A DNA stretch of 33,674 bases from Methanobacteriota archaeon (GCA_018645535.1 JABGWN010000038.1:1-33674), one strand, 5' to 3'. Positions 8,448 through 16,775 are shown, counted from the first letter of the stretch. The notes: generated from the letters alone by a model not told the origin. Program-made: numbers and translations.

Positions 8448-8915
8448 ATGGGTGAAAAACCAGAAGTCAGTGAATACGGCTCTGTTGACCCTGCTCCCGC
8501 ATCTGATGAATCTGATATGGAACATCTGAAATCAATATTGTTTGATGATTCAGCACGGATGTTCGAGCGTATGCGAGTGGTTTTCAAATTCCGTAATATT
8601 CGAACCTCCGATTCATGCCTCGCCCTTTGCAAGGCCTTTTCCTCCAAGAGCGCATTACTAAGGCATGAGTTAGCCTATGTTTTGGGTCAGATGCAGATGG
8701 ATGAAGCACTTCCTTCACTTATCGAGCGACTATCAGATGTTGATGAGCATGTAATGGTACGACACGAAGCAGCAGAAGCGCTTGGTGCAATAGGAAATCT
8801 ATCTGCTCAACCTATATTGGAAAGTTTTCTATCAGATCCATTTGTAGAAGTCAGTGAGTCTTGTGAAGTTGCTCTTGACCTATTGGATTGGGTCGCAAAA
8901 AGTTCCACTCCTTGA
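8448..8915 (+). CDS. Half-length deoxyhypusine hydroxylase (DOHH)-like HEAT-repeat protein
   Basis: Eukaryotic DOHH hydroxylates deoxyhypusine on eIF5A with a di-iron centre held by four His-Glu motifs, two in each of two HEAT-repeat halves (about 300 residues in all). This 155-residue protein corresponds to one half. H73-E74 (in LLRHELAYVLGQMQ) and H106-E107 (in VMVRHEAAEALGAIG) are 33 residues apart, the same spacing as within one DOHH half. It also has ESCEVALDLLDW near the C-terminus and an N-terminal SVDPAP followed by LFDDSARMFERMRVVFKFRN. From memory, human DOHH has SVDPAP in the linker before its second half, so the resemblance goes beyond generic HEAT repeats. A homodimer could rebuild a four-motif di-iron site; that is inference. 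It could instead be a lyase-type HEAT scaffold. It follows mqnD closely. Confidence 0.72.
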   Translation: MGEKPEVSEYGSVDPAPASDESDMEHLKSILFDDSARMFERMRVVFKFRNIRTSDSCLALCKAFSSKSALLRHELAYVLGQMQMDEALPSLIERLSDVDEHVMVRHEAAEALGAIGNLSAQPILESFLSDPFVEVSESCEVALDLLDWVAKSSTP

Positions 8916-8972
8916 TAATGATTCAATCACGACATTTTAGAACCTTGACCTTCAGGAGCAAATGGTGAGGAG

Positions 8973-9179
8973 ATGCCACACGAACACGTACAATTAGCTC
9001 AAGCCCCTAATGGTGAGATTGGCCCACGATGTCATGATTGTGGATTACGATTGACTTTTGGCTCATCCATGGTTCTTAATGAGCACTACTATTGTTGGGA
9101 TCATTACGTCGTAAAGACAGGTGCCGATTCTGTTACAGAAGTAAGCACTATGGAACAGAAATTTTACATCAAAAAATAA
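8973..9179 (+). CDS. Small zinc-binding protein (LIM/treble-clef-like)
   Basis: This is a 68-residue protein with C20-x2-C23 (RCHDCGLRL) and C41-x2-H44 (YCWDHY), an arrangement like half of a LIM domain or another treble-clef zinc site. The remaining residues are polar, with no signal peptide or membrane helix. The ATG at 8973 follows GGTGAGGAG, a good ribosome-binding site. It lies between the DOHH-like gene and priS on the same strand, so it may belong to the same transcript. I do not recognise its family. A protein-protein or nucleic-acid contact role would be typical for such small zinc proteins, but nothing here decides it. Confidence 0.65.
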   Translation: MPHEHVQLAQAPNGEIGPRCHDCGLRLTFGSSMVLNEHYYCWDHYVVKTGADSVTEVSTMEQKFYIKK

Positions 9180-9219
9180 ATTGGGTTTCGTTCAATAACT
9201 GTCACCTCCTAGTGTCATT

Positions 9220-10419
9220 ATGGCATCACAAGGATGGGCTCGATTTGCGCATCGCTTTGGCCGTTATTATCAAACATCCCAGTTCTGGCGTCCTCCACGG
9301 ATGACCATGCGGGAATGGATGTTCATCCCGTTTGGTGGCGCACCACCTCTAAGACATCGAGCATTCAGAGGGGAAAATGATCTCCGCCAATTTCTCTCCG
9401 AGAGAGCAATGCATTCTTGTTTCTATTCAACTGCTTACTGGAATAAGCCATATGAAATGAAAATGGATGCAAAGGAATGGCAAGGTGCTGATTTAATTTT
9501 TGATTTAGATGGAGATCACCTGCCTGGTGTCACCGACAGAGATTTCCCCGGAATGCTCGATGTAATACGCGACCAAGCCCATGCTCTTTGGAATGATTTT
9601 TTAGAACCTGAATTTGGCTTCAAAAGAGAATTTTTACAAGTCACGTTTTCTGGACATCGAGGGTTTCACCTCCATTATAGAGATCCTTCGCTCTTTCATT
9701 TGGATTCAGAAGCGAGGAGAGAACTCGTTTCGCACATTCGAGGTGAAGGAGTTGATGTATCTGGAGGTCTTGCTCAATATAATGATGTGAATTCTAAAGG
9801 TTGGTCGAAGAGAATTCGTGGCCAAATCCCTACACTGATCGGGAAATTGACCGATATTGCAACAAATGCCGAAGATTCTAAGAGCACACTCAAGACGTTA
9901 CATCTCGAACTTAAAGAACAACTTCGGAGAGAGGGGAAACCCGGACGTGGAATCGCCTCCATTCAAAAATTAGCAGATTTGTTCGTTCATGAGGAACGAC
10001 TGCAACGAGTGCTTGATGGAAAATTTGCTGCGCTTGGGAAGTTGCAAGGATTATTCCTAGATTTGGTTAAATCCGATGCTTCAATCGTTTTAGGGGCTGC
10101 TGGGGAAACTGATGAAGTTGTGACTATAGATGTCCGCAGACAAATCCGATGGCCAACGTCTCTGCATGGGAAAACAGGAATGCGAGTAACAGAATTCGAG
10201 TTAGAACGACTTGATCCTGATCGTTCTAACCCTTTCGATGCACTGAATGAAGCCTTTGTTTTCGGTATGGATAAAAATCTCAAAGTCGAAATTACCGTAG
10301 AAGACGCAATTGTTCGATTTGGAGACAATACACATGAAGTAAAACAAGGAGATGTCATCGATGTGTCTGAATCATCTGCAACTTTTTTGTGTCTAAAAGG
10401 CTGGGGCTCCCTAGTTTAG
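9220..10419 (+). CDS. priS: DNA primase catalytic (small) subunit PriS
   Basis: PriS is the polymerising subunit of the archaeal/eukaryotic heterodimeric primase, which makes RNA/DNA primers at replication forks together with PriL. The 399-residue protein has the family features in order: an N-terminal FGRYYQ and REWMFIPFGG region, RHRAF, the catalytic DLIFDLDGDH (D95 and D97 are the metal ligands), SGHRGFHLHY (about 144-153), and the third acidic residue in VTIDVRRQIRWP (D304) followed by SLHGKTG. The usual structural zinc motif of PriS is not obvious between the catalytic motifs. PriL is not in the window. The ATG at 9220 gives the expected N-terminus. Downstream, a Pro-rich coiled-coil gene starts 89 bases later. 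Confidence 0.94.
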   Translation: MASQGWARFAHRFGRYYQTSQFWRPPRMTMREWMFIPFGGAPPLRHRAFRGENDLRQFLSERAMHSCFYSTAYWNKPYEMKMDAKEWQGADLIFDLDGDHLPGVTDRDFPGMLDVIRDQAHALWNDFLEPEFGFKREFLQVTFSGHRGFHLHYRDPSLFHLDSEARRELVSHIRGEGVDVSGGLAQYNDVNSKGWSKRIRGQIPTLIGKLTDIATNAEDSKSTLKTLHLELKEQLRREGKPGRGIASIQKLADLFVHEERLQRVLDGKFAALGKLQGLFLDLVKSDASIVLGAAGETDEVVTIDVRRQIRWPTSLHGKTGMRVTEFELERLDPDRSNPFDALNEAFVFGMDKNLKVEITVEDAIVRFGDNTHEVKQGDVIDVSESSATFLCLKGWGSLV

Positions 10420-10508
10420 ATTCATGGTCGAAATCTATAATTTTCCTTGTCTTATTTGTGGGAAGGTTCAAGGGCAGCATCATCTCCAAGACATTTAGAG
10501 GTGAGCCG

Positions 10509-11540
10509 ATGCGCCGGAAGAAAAAGAACAAATCACAAAATGTTCCCGCAACCCCGTTGCCTCCAATGCCTGGAATGCCCTTACCACCACTTGCTGGTCA
10601 ACACCCCATGCCTGGCATGCCATTACCTCCATTACAACCGGCTCCTGGAGACTTGCCCTCGGCTCCTTTGCCAGTGGCTCCACCACTTCCAGCGGTACCA
10701 ACGGTGAATGCTCCAGCCACCCCACCAGCACAAGTCACTCCACCAGCACAAGTCACTCCACCTGCTCCATTGCCACAGGCAGCACCTGCTAAAGATTCGA
10801 ATGAATATGGAGACTTATGGGCCAAACGCTCTGCTAAGCCACTTCCTCAAATCTATGGAGCTATTGACAGACTTGGCTCCGGCGAGGCAGGTTCTCTCCT
10901 TGACCGATACTCCGATCGTTTTGGCCACTCGTTGGACAGGGACATCATCGTTTTGAGGAAAAAAGAACGAGAAGATGCTCTAAATGAAATTCGTTCGGAA
11001 CCTGTTGTAGAATTACTTGACGTCGAAGAACCTGACCGTCTTGAGGAAGTAGAAACTGAACTTCGTTCTCTCAAACCGCAGTATGAAGCCGCCAAAGCTT
11101 CCCAAGATAAAGCGGCTCTCAAAACTCTTGTACCTCAACTTGAATCATTAATGCGTGAGAGAAAAGAACTCAAAGGTATTGTATCAGCTCCTAAACCTAA
11201 GAAAGTTACAGTAGTTGAGGTAAATGAAGAATCCGAAGACTCGGAAGAACCTGAAATGGATGATTCAGATGAACTTTTCACTCAATTCTTTACAATCGTA
11301 AATGATCTTCTTGGAGATGAACTTCCAGAAAAGGCAATTGAATCGTTTATGGCTTCTGATGGATTTGAATTATTCAAAGAAGTTGGGGCCGATCCAGCAG
11401 CCATCGATGATGAACGTCGGGGAGAATTTTTCAAAATTATCGATGAGCAATTGGGTAACATGCCAGATGAATCGATAACAGCATTTGTGGATTCAGGTGA
11501 TTTTGCATTGTACAAGCAAATCTCGGAAATGTACGCGTAA
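10509..11540 (+). CDS. Pro-rich, coiled-coil protein with duplicated C-terminal helical module
   Basis: I do not recognise a named family for this 343-residue protein. It opens with a Lys/Arg patch (MRRKKKNK), then about 85 residues of Pro-rich low-complexity sequence with PMPGMPLPPL twice and PPAQVT twice. A conserved-looking block (DLWAKRSAKPLPQIYGAIDR) and a predicted coiled coil (about 155-235, rich in Glu, Lys and Leu) follow, then an acidic spacer. The end holds two copies of a helical unit: FFTIVNDLLGDELPEKAIES (near 258) and FFKIIDEQLGNMPDESITAF (near 306). A longer frame would start within priS at 10389, but GAGGTGAG sits 5 bases before the ATG at 10509, so that start is preferred. 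It is likely cytoplasmic and may be co-transcribed with priS. Confidence 0.7.
   Translation: MRRKKKNKSQNVPATPLPPMPGMPLPPLAGQHPMPGMPLPPLQPAPGDLPSAPLPVAPPLPAVPTVNAPATPPAQVTPPAQVTPPAPLPQAAPAKDSNEYGDLWAKRSAKPLPQIYGAIDRLGSGEAGSLLDRYSDRFGHSLDRDIIVLRKKEREDALNEIRSEPVVELLDVEEPDRLEEVETELRSLKPQYEAAKASQDKAALKTLVPQLESLMRERKELKGIVSAPKPKKVTVVEVNEESEDSEEPEMDDSDELFTQFFTIVNDLLGDELPEKAIESFMASDGFELFKEVGADPAAIDDERRGEFFKIIDEQLGNMPDESITAFVDSGDFALYKQISEMYA
10722..10757 (+). repeat. Two tandem perfect 18-bp repeats within Pro-rich coding region
   Basis: CCACCAGCACAAGTCACT occurs twice head to tail (10722-10739 and 10740-10757), encoding PPAQVT twice, and is followed by the related PPAPLP. Identity at the DNA level suggests recent slippage duplication within the low-complexity segment. 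Confidence 0.9.
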
Positions 11541-11553
11541 GTGAAGTGATAAA

Positions 11554-12387
11554 ATGGGATTACTCGATAAGGTCGAAACGAAAGATGAAGTTGTCAAAAA
11601 GGCAAAACCTGTTGCAAAGGCAGCAAAAGCGGTAAAAGCAGCACCAAAGAAAGCTACACAAGTTGCTAAGAAGGCAAAGAAAGAATCGAAAATCAAGGTC
11701 AAGAAGGCTCGTCCAGAAGGCCTTTCTTCTGATTTTGAAATCGCATCAAGTTTGAACCGGGTAATATCCTGGTGGGTTAATTTCACAGTGAATTTCTCAC
11801 TTCTAATCGGCGCTCTGGTCATGTCTGTAGCGACTGGTGGTGCAAGCGGAGGTTTTGCAAACACACTCCTATTCGCAGGTGCAGGTTTGATTTTCATCTT
11901 TAACGGCATTGTATTGCCAATATGGACCGGGCGTAATCTCGGCCAATACACATCATCTACGAGATACATACGTGGCGATGGATCAAAACCACTATTCCTC
12001 CACGGATTGTTTGTCAACAATATTGGCGTATCGTCTTTGATTGGATTCATTATGGTATTCACGCAGGCTGGAAAGTTTGCAGAAGGCACTACACCAATTG
12101 TACTGACATCCATTGGAGCACTCTTGATGATTCTATGGATTGTAAACTGGCAATTCTCACGCAACAGTGATTTGCGCCAAGGCCTATTCGATTTAATCTT
12201 CGGAGCATATCTCGTACGATATATTTCCGAAGGAGGAGAAACTTCTGGTTTCCGTGCCCGTCTTGAAAGTATGAGTCAATTTGGTGAGAAGTATGCTCAG
12301 CGTGTTGAAGACAAGAAGAAGGCAAAATCAGCAGCATCAGAAGAAAAGAATGATGAAGAGAAAACTGATTCTGAATCAGAAGATTGA
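11554..12387 (+). CDS. RDD-like membrane protein with Lys/Ala-rich N-terminal tail
   Basis: The 277-residue protein starts with about 55 residues dominated by Lys, Ala and Val (such as AKAVKAAPKKATQVAKKAKK), much like histone H1 or basic nucleoid-protein tails. Four hydrophobic segments follow (about 68-95, 105-127, 155-178 and 185-203). The segment SSLNRVISWWVNF, the GRNLGQ...GDGSKP region and DLRQGLFDLIFGAYLVRY match the layout of RDD-family membrane proteins, including the terminal '(R)xxxHDxxxGTxVV'-like motif, although His is Phe here. The C-terminal 35 residues are Lys/Glu/Ser-rich and acidic at the end. It starts 13 bases after the Pro-rich gene, so the two probably form an operon. RDD proteins have few assigned functions. 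Both charged ends are likely cytoplasmic. The RDD call is moderate. Confidence 0.6.
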   Translation: MGLLDKVETKDEVVKKAKPVAKAAKAVKAAPKKATQVAKKAKKESKIKVKKARPEGLSSDFEIASSLNRVISWWVNFTVNFSLLIGALVMSVATGGASGGFANTLLFAGAGLIFIFNGIVLPIWTGRNLGQYTSSTRYIRGDGSKPLFLHGLFVNNIGVSSLIGFIMVFTQAGKFAEGTTPIVLTSIGALLMILWIVNWQFSRNSDLRQGLFDLIFGAYLVRYISEGGETSGFRARLESMSQFGEKYAQRVEDKKKAKSAASEEKNDEEKTDSESED

Positions 12388-12414
12388 TTCCATTCACTTT
12401 ACCTCCGATTGATT

Positions 12415-13392
12415 ATGTCCATCAAACGGTTTAGGCCATTTGTTCTCCACCTCTGTATGTGGGTTTCCCTTTTTACATTCAGTCTCTTTATTCCTATTAA
12501 TGCTGCATTGATCTGGATTTGTCTTATTCCAGTTATAATCATTGATTTATGGTTGAGTTTCACACTTGGCCTGATGTTTATATTGCCAATTCAAAGGAAG
12601 ACTCCAGACATTCCAGACCATTTAATATTTGAAGAACAAGATATTGATGGTTACCCAGTACGCTGGCTAAGAACTCCTATGGATAATGGTAAACCCCTAG
12701 CTATACTTATTCATGGTTGGAACTCAAGATCCTTGAATATGGAAGGCCGTTCGAATATTTACATTGACTCGGGTTACAATGTACTCCTCTTTGAAATGAG
12801 GGCGCACGGTGGGAATAAACCGGTCGATCACTGGGCTGCTATGCATGTATGCCATGATTTTGAAAAAGTAATGGAATTGTATTCAGATAACGGTTGGCTG
12901 GAGAATGGTTTCATTGTACACGGACATAGTATGGGTGGTTTCATTGCCCAACGAGGGTTGCGAGTCGAATTAGAAACCTCAAGTAATCTTAAGGGAGTCA
13001 TTCTTGAATCTCCCGTCACCTCATATTCATTGATTAACAATAGAACATGTGAGGTATTGCGGATACCGGAAGTATTGCATCCATGGATGATGAAAAGACT
13101 GCTCCGTCACTATAATTCTATGAATGATTCTGTATACCATATCAAAGATATAGAGTTCTTAGAATCACCTAATTGGGGGCTTCCAGATGCTCCTACGCTC
13201 CTGATACAGGCTAAATTCGATAAAACGCTGGGACAAAAACATTGGAAACATTTAGTAGATGTACATTCCAGGTGTGATTCTAACTTCACGTATCACATTG
13301 TTGAAGAACTAAAACATAGCCAAGAGCGTACCAATAAAGAAAGAGATCAATTAATTCTAGACTGGATGGACGAGGAATCACTCATCTTCTGA
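12415..13392 (+). CDS. Membrane-anchored alpha/beta hydrolase
   Basis: This is a 325-residue protein with one or two N-terminal transmembrane helices (about 10-60) followed by an alpha/beta-hydrolase domain. The oxyanion-hole strand is LAILIHGWNS (96-105), the nucleophile elbow is GHSMGG (Ser172), and a likely catalytic His lies in the C-terminal ELKHSQE. The acidic triad member probably lies in the strand around IQAKFDKTL. The fold resembles BEM46/YqkD-type esterases and lipases; the substrate is unknown. The ATG at 12415 is preferred to a TTG two codons upstream. Its last 15 bases overlap the end of the opposing CNNM/CorC-type gene. The RDD-like gene lies 27 bases upstream, so read-through transcription is possible. 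Confidence 0.82.
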   Translation: MSIKRFRPFVLHLCMWVSLFTFSLFIPINAALIWICLIPVIIIDLWLSFTLGLMFILPIQRKTPDIPDHLIFEEQDIDGYPVRWLRTPMDNGKPLAILIHGWNSRSLNMEGRSNIYIDSGYNVLLFEMRAHGGNKPVDHWAAMHVCHDFEKVMELYSDNGWLENGFIVHGHSMGGFIAQRGLRVELETSSNLKGVILESPVTSYSLINNRTCEVLRIPEVLHPWMMKRLLRHYNSMNDSVYHIKDIEFLESPNWGLPDAPTLLIQAKFDKTLGQKHWKHLVDVHSRCDSNFTYHIVEELKHSQERTNKERDQLILDWMDEESLIF

Positions 13393-14415
13393 TGGATTGC
13401 TCGCTTGGACACGAGCCAATTCTCTCATATCATCTACTTCATCTAATTCATCAACAATCTCTTCGCCGAGTAATGTCTCTAGAACATCCTCCATCGTCAG
13501 GATACCGGATGTGCCTCCAAATTCATCTCGGACAACAGCAAATTGCTGTCGTTCTCCAAGGAACATTTCAAGAGCAGAATCTACACTTTGATCGATAGAA
13601 ATAAACTGCACTGGTTTCAAGAATTCCTCGACAATTCTGTCCCATTCATCTCGACTTGCTGCGACAAGGAGTTCAGATCGTATAACCAATCCTTGTACAT
13701 CATCAATTGATTCATTATACACAGGAATACGTGAAAATCGTAGTACTGGATTCTCATCGAGTACCTCTCGTATTGATTTGTCCTTATGGAGAGATGATAC
13801 TACAACGCGTGGCGTCATCACTTCAGTGATTGGAATCTCTCTTAACCTCAATAAATTAAGAATAACAGTTTCTTCATCTTCCATAAGAGCTCCTTCTTCT
13901 TCACCGAGATCTGCTAATGCAGCAAGGTCGTCTCTCGTTACTAATTGGCCATCTGCGCTTGGAAGAATCTTTTTCATCCACTGGATTGGAGCTACAATAA
14001 AAACGAGCAGGGTTGTGATTACAACCAGAGACCTGCCTGTGATTAAAGACAACTGACGCCAATATGCTGTCCCTAGAGTCTTAGGAATAATTTCTGACAA
14101 GAAGAGAACTGCTAATGTAAGTAAGATCGATGCTATTGTAAGGTATTCATTCCCATACACATCTTGTACTTGTGAACCAACACCAGCCGCACCCATGGTG
14201 TGTGCAATGGTATTCAAAGTCAGGATGGCGGTTAGGGGCTTCACTGCGTCGTCAGCTTTCAATTTAGACCATACCACGCCACGCTTGTCTGATTCCTTTT
14301 GCCAAACAGCCACCTGTGTATTTGGAACGGACAGGACAACTGCTTCGAGAATAGAGCATAGAAAGGAGACTCCAATAGCCAAAATTGTATAGAATATTAG
14401 TAATTCAAGGCCCAT
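13378..14415 (-). CDS. CNNM/CorC-type membrane protein (DUF21 plus CBS pair)
   Basis: The 345-residue protein has an N-terminal DUF21 domain with four hydrophobic segments (about 1-150, with the typical LSEIIPKTLG motif near residue 105), then a tandem CBS domain pair (about 190-325; motifs ITEVMTPR, FSRIPVY, VRDEFGGTSGILTMEDVLE). The C-terminal CorC/HlyC transporter-associated domain found in many relatives is missing; after the CBS pair there is only a short acidic tail. CNNM/CorC proteins are linked to Mg2+ (and Na+) transport, with the CBS pair sensing nucleotides. A longer frame exists with a TTG start at 14472, but the ATG at 14415 is preceded by AAAGGAG and gives the usual N-terminus. 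It is divergent from metG across a 119-base gap. Confidence 0.85.
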   Translation of the reverse strand: MGLELLIFYTILAIGVSFLCSILEAVVLSVPNTQVAVWQKESDKRGVVWSKLKADDAVKPLTAILTLNTIAHTMGAAGVGSQVQDVYGNEYLTIASILLTLAVLFLSEIIPKTLGTAYWRQLSLITGRSLVVITTLLVFIVAPIQWMKKILPSADGQLVTRDDLAALADLGEEEGALMEDEETVILNLLRLREIPITEVMTPRVVVSSLHKDKSIREVLDENPVLRFSRIPVYNESIDDVQGLVIRSELLVAASRDEWDRIVEEFLKPVQFISIDQSVDSALEMFLGERQQFAVVRDEFGGTSGILTMEDVLETLLGEEIVDELDEVDDMRELARVQASNPSEDE

Positions 14416-14460
14416 GATGAACGAGTACTCCTTTCCGCAGGTAAACACCCCTAGGAGGAC

Positions 14461-14481
14461 AACGTTATTCAAAATGACGTT
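14461..14481. promoter_or_regulatory. Imperfect 9-bp inverted repeat between CNNM gene and metG
   Basis: AACGTTATT (14461-14469) and AATGACGTT (14473-14481) are inverted copies with one mismatch and a 3-base spacer. The element lies 54 bases upstream of the metG ATG and 46 bases upstream of the CNNM-type gene ATG, so it could be a binding site controlling one or both divergent genes. Evidence is symmetry and position only. Confidence 0.4.
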
Positions 14482-14534
14482 CCTTAATCATCCGTAAGGG
14501 TCGAGTTGAAAATGGTTGATTTGTTGGGCAGTGC

Positions 14535-16775
14535 ATGAGCGATGGAGACCACGTGCTAATTTGCGTGGCATGGCCGTATGCAAACGGGCCACTGCATCTC
14601 GGTCATGTGGCTGGATGTTACCTACCACCAGATATTCATGCTCGATTTGAACGATCTCTAGGTAATCGTGTGCTAATGGTTTCAGGTTCAGATGAACACG
14701 GAACACCAATCACTGTCTCTGCAGAACAGGAAGGTATTGAGCCACAAGATGTCGTGAATCGTTTTCATGAAATCAATTCTAAAGCGTTACTCGATCTTGG
14801 ATGTACATGGATGCCAAATGTCGATTCTCGTGGTGTTGAATATGGAGGTTCTCTGTTCAATAGAACGACTGATGTTAGCCACAAACAACGTGTACAATCG
14901 AATTTTAAAGATTTATACGACGCTGGTTTTTTTGAAATGCGAACAATGGAACAATATTACGAATTGAATCCCTCTGGTGGGGGAAGATTTCTCCCTGACC
15001 GATATATCGAAGGTACCTGTCCAAATTGCGAGGCGGATGGCGCCAGAGGTGATCAGTGTGACAGTTGTGGTGCAACTTACGAATCTACAGAACTAAGAAA
15101 TCCTATATCTAAAATGAATCCATCCTTTAAGGTTGAAATTAGGGATACAGAGCACCTTTTTTATCGCCTTGACCTTTTTCAGGAAGCTCTAGAAAAGCAT
15201 GCGAAACAAAGACAATCTGTTTGGAAGCCAAACGTTCGAGCCATGACCAAACAATGGCTGGATATGGGCCTTCGGCCAAGAGCAGTTACAAGAGATTTGA
15301 CATGGGGTATCGATGTCCCAATCGAAGGACAAGATTGGATTGGAAAGTGTATTTATGTATGGTTCGAAGCAGTACAGGGATACCTTACATGTTCCCAGAT
15401 TTGGTCTGAGAAGTATACTGATAATTCCGCATCATGGGAGTCATGGTGGACGAATAATGAACAATCCAATCCACGTCATTACTACTTCTTAGGAAAAGAT
15501 AACGTTCCATTCCATACAGTTATCTGGCCTGCGATATTAATGGGATTAAATCATGTTCGAAACGGTAAAACTGCAAAAGACCCTATCGACTTGCCAGTTA
15601 CTGGAGACCTTCACCTCGAAGATAACGTACCGGCAATGGAATATCTTATGCTTGCAGGGGGCCAATTTTCAAAATCACGAAAACATGCAATTTGGCTCCC
15701 TTCATTCTTGGAACGATTTGACCCAGATACATTAAGATATTATCTAAGTATCAATATGCCTGAAGGTCACGATACTGATTTCACCTGGAAGGAATTCGTA
15801 AATCGAATCAACAACGAACTCATAGCTACGTACGGTAACTTCGTTAATCGAGTAATGTCTCTCACAGCTCGATTGCCACATGATGGAAAATCCCCTCTAT
15901 TACCATTTGATGATAGCGCGCTACACTCAGAAGATATGTTGTTCTTGGAGACTCTACATACAAAAATAACGGATTCATTAAAACGACATCGATACAAAGA
16001 GGCTCTTCGGTTTGCTATGAATGCAGCCCAGCATGGAAATCAAATGCTACAAAATGCTGCGCCATGGAAGCACCTCAAAACTGAGGAAGGTGCTGAAGGC
16101 CGCCATGAAGCTCTTTCTTCACTCGCTTTTGGATGGAGGCTTTGTCGATATCTTGCGGTTGTGATGCAACCATTCTTGCCGTTTAGCTCACATAAATTAT
16201 GGGCCATGCTCGGACTTGAAGGGGAAGTACATCTGCAACCTTGGGAGAGTGCCCTCGATTGGTCTGCAGAAATATGTTCCACGGATGAGAATTATCAACC
16301 ACTTTTCAAACGTTTAGATCTAGAAGAAATTGTTCATGAAGAACAATCACTTGTAGAAGAATCAGAATCATCCACAATCTCACATGGTGTAAAGGGTGGC
16401 AAAAAGGAGAATAAGAAAATGAAAGAAGAACAACCAGAAGGAATTACCTATCTAGAATTTGAAACGTTCATGGAAGTCGAATTGCGCGTAGGAAAAATTG
16501 TAAGTGTCGAAGACCATCCTAACGCTGATCGATTATATGTTGTCAAACTTGATGATGGAACAGATTTGCAGCGTACTATATGTGCTGGAATTAAAGAATA
16601 TTATTCTGTTGATGAACTAATGAATAAGTCAGTTGTCTTTGTTGCGAACCTCAAGCCTAGACCTCTCCGAGGCGTCGTGAGTGAAGGTATGATGCTTGCA
16701 GCAGATGATGGCAACGGTTCAGTGAAATTAGTAACCATCGACGGTGAGATTTCCACTGGATCACTCGTTCGATAA
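14535..16775 (+). CDS. metG: Methionyl-tRNA synthetase with fused C-terminal tRNA-binding domain
   Basis: MetG charges tRNA-Met. The 746-residue protein has the class I signature PYANGPLHLGH (HLGH at 21-24), a zinc knuckle with C162-x2-C165 and C175-x2-C178, and the KMSKS-equivalent FSKS (378-381, preceded by Gln). An anticodon-binding helical domain follows, then a Lys/Glu-rich linker (about 600-635). From about residue 638 there is an EMAPII/Arc1p-like tRNA-binding OB domain (EVELRVGKIVSVEDHPNADR to SEGMMLAADD). The ATG at 14535 gives a normal N-terminus. The last 15 bases overlap the end of the opposing cyclodeaminase gene. The enzyme is clearly of full length and likely functional; the Gln before FSKS is a minor deviation. 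Confidence 0.96.
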   Translation: MSDGDHVLICVAWPYANGPLHLGHVAGCYLPPDIHARFERSLGNRVLMVSGSDEHGTPITVSAEQEGIEPQDVVNRFHEINSKALLDLGCTWMPNVDSRGVEYGGSLFNRTTDVSHKQRVQSNFKDLYDAGFFEMRTMEQYYELNPSGGGRFLPDRYIEGTCPNCEADGARGDQCDSCGATYESTELRNPISKMNPSFKVEIRDTEHLFYRLDLFQEALEKHAKQRQSVWKPNVRAMTKQWLDMGLRPRAVTRDLTWGIDVPIEGQDWIGKCIYVWFEAVQGYLTCSQIWSEKYTDNSASWESWWTNNEQSNPRHYYFLGKDNVPFHTVIWPAILMGLNHVRNGKTAKDPIDLPVTGDLHLEDNVPAMEYLMLAGGQFSKSRKHAIWLPSFLERFDPDTLRYYLSINMPEGHDTDFTWKEFVNRINNELIATYGNFVNRVMSLTARLPHDGKSPLLPFDDSALHSEDMLFLETLHTKITDSLKRHRYKEALRFAMNAAQHGNQMLQNAAPWKHLKTEEGAEGRHEALSSLAFGWRLCRYLAVVMQPFLPFSSHKLWAMLGLEGEVHLQPWESALDWSAEICSTDENYQPLFKRLDLEEIVHEEQSLVEESESSTISHGVKGGKKENKKMKEEQPEGITYLEFETFMEVELRVGKIVSVEDHPNADRLYVVKLDDGTDLQRTICAGIKEYYSVDELMNKSVVFVANLKPRPLRGVVSEGMMLAADDGNGSVKLVTIDGEISTGSLVR

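Noticed and set aside
10389..10508. Upstream extension of the Pro-rich protein into priS
   Set aside because: The start at 10509 has a strong GAGGTGAG site, and the extension would overlap priS without any similarity to support it.
10598..10825. Leftward Gly/Ala-rich frame
   Set aside because: It is the antisense image of the Pro-rich coding repeats.
11493..12164. Leftward 223-codon frame opposite the RDD-like gene
   Set aside because: No recognisable domain, and it is complementary to a supported membrane protein with a proper start and operon position.
13378..14472. Longer N-terminus of the CNNM-type protein from a TTG at 14472
   Set aside because: The extra 19 residues lack family similarity, and an ATG at 14415 has a better ribosome-binding site.
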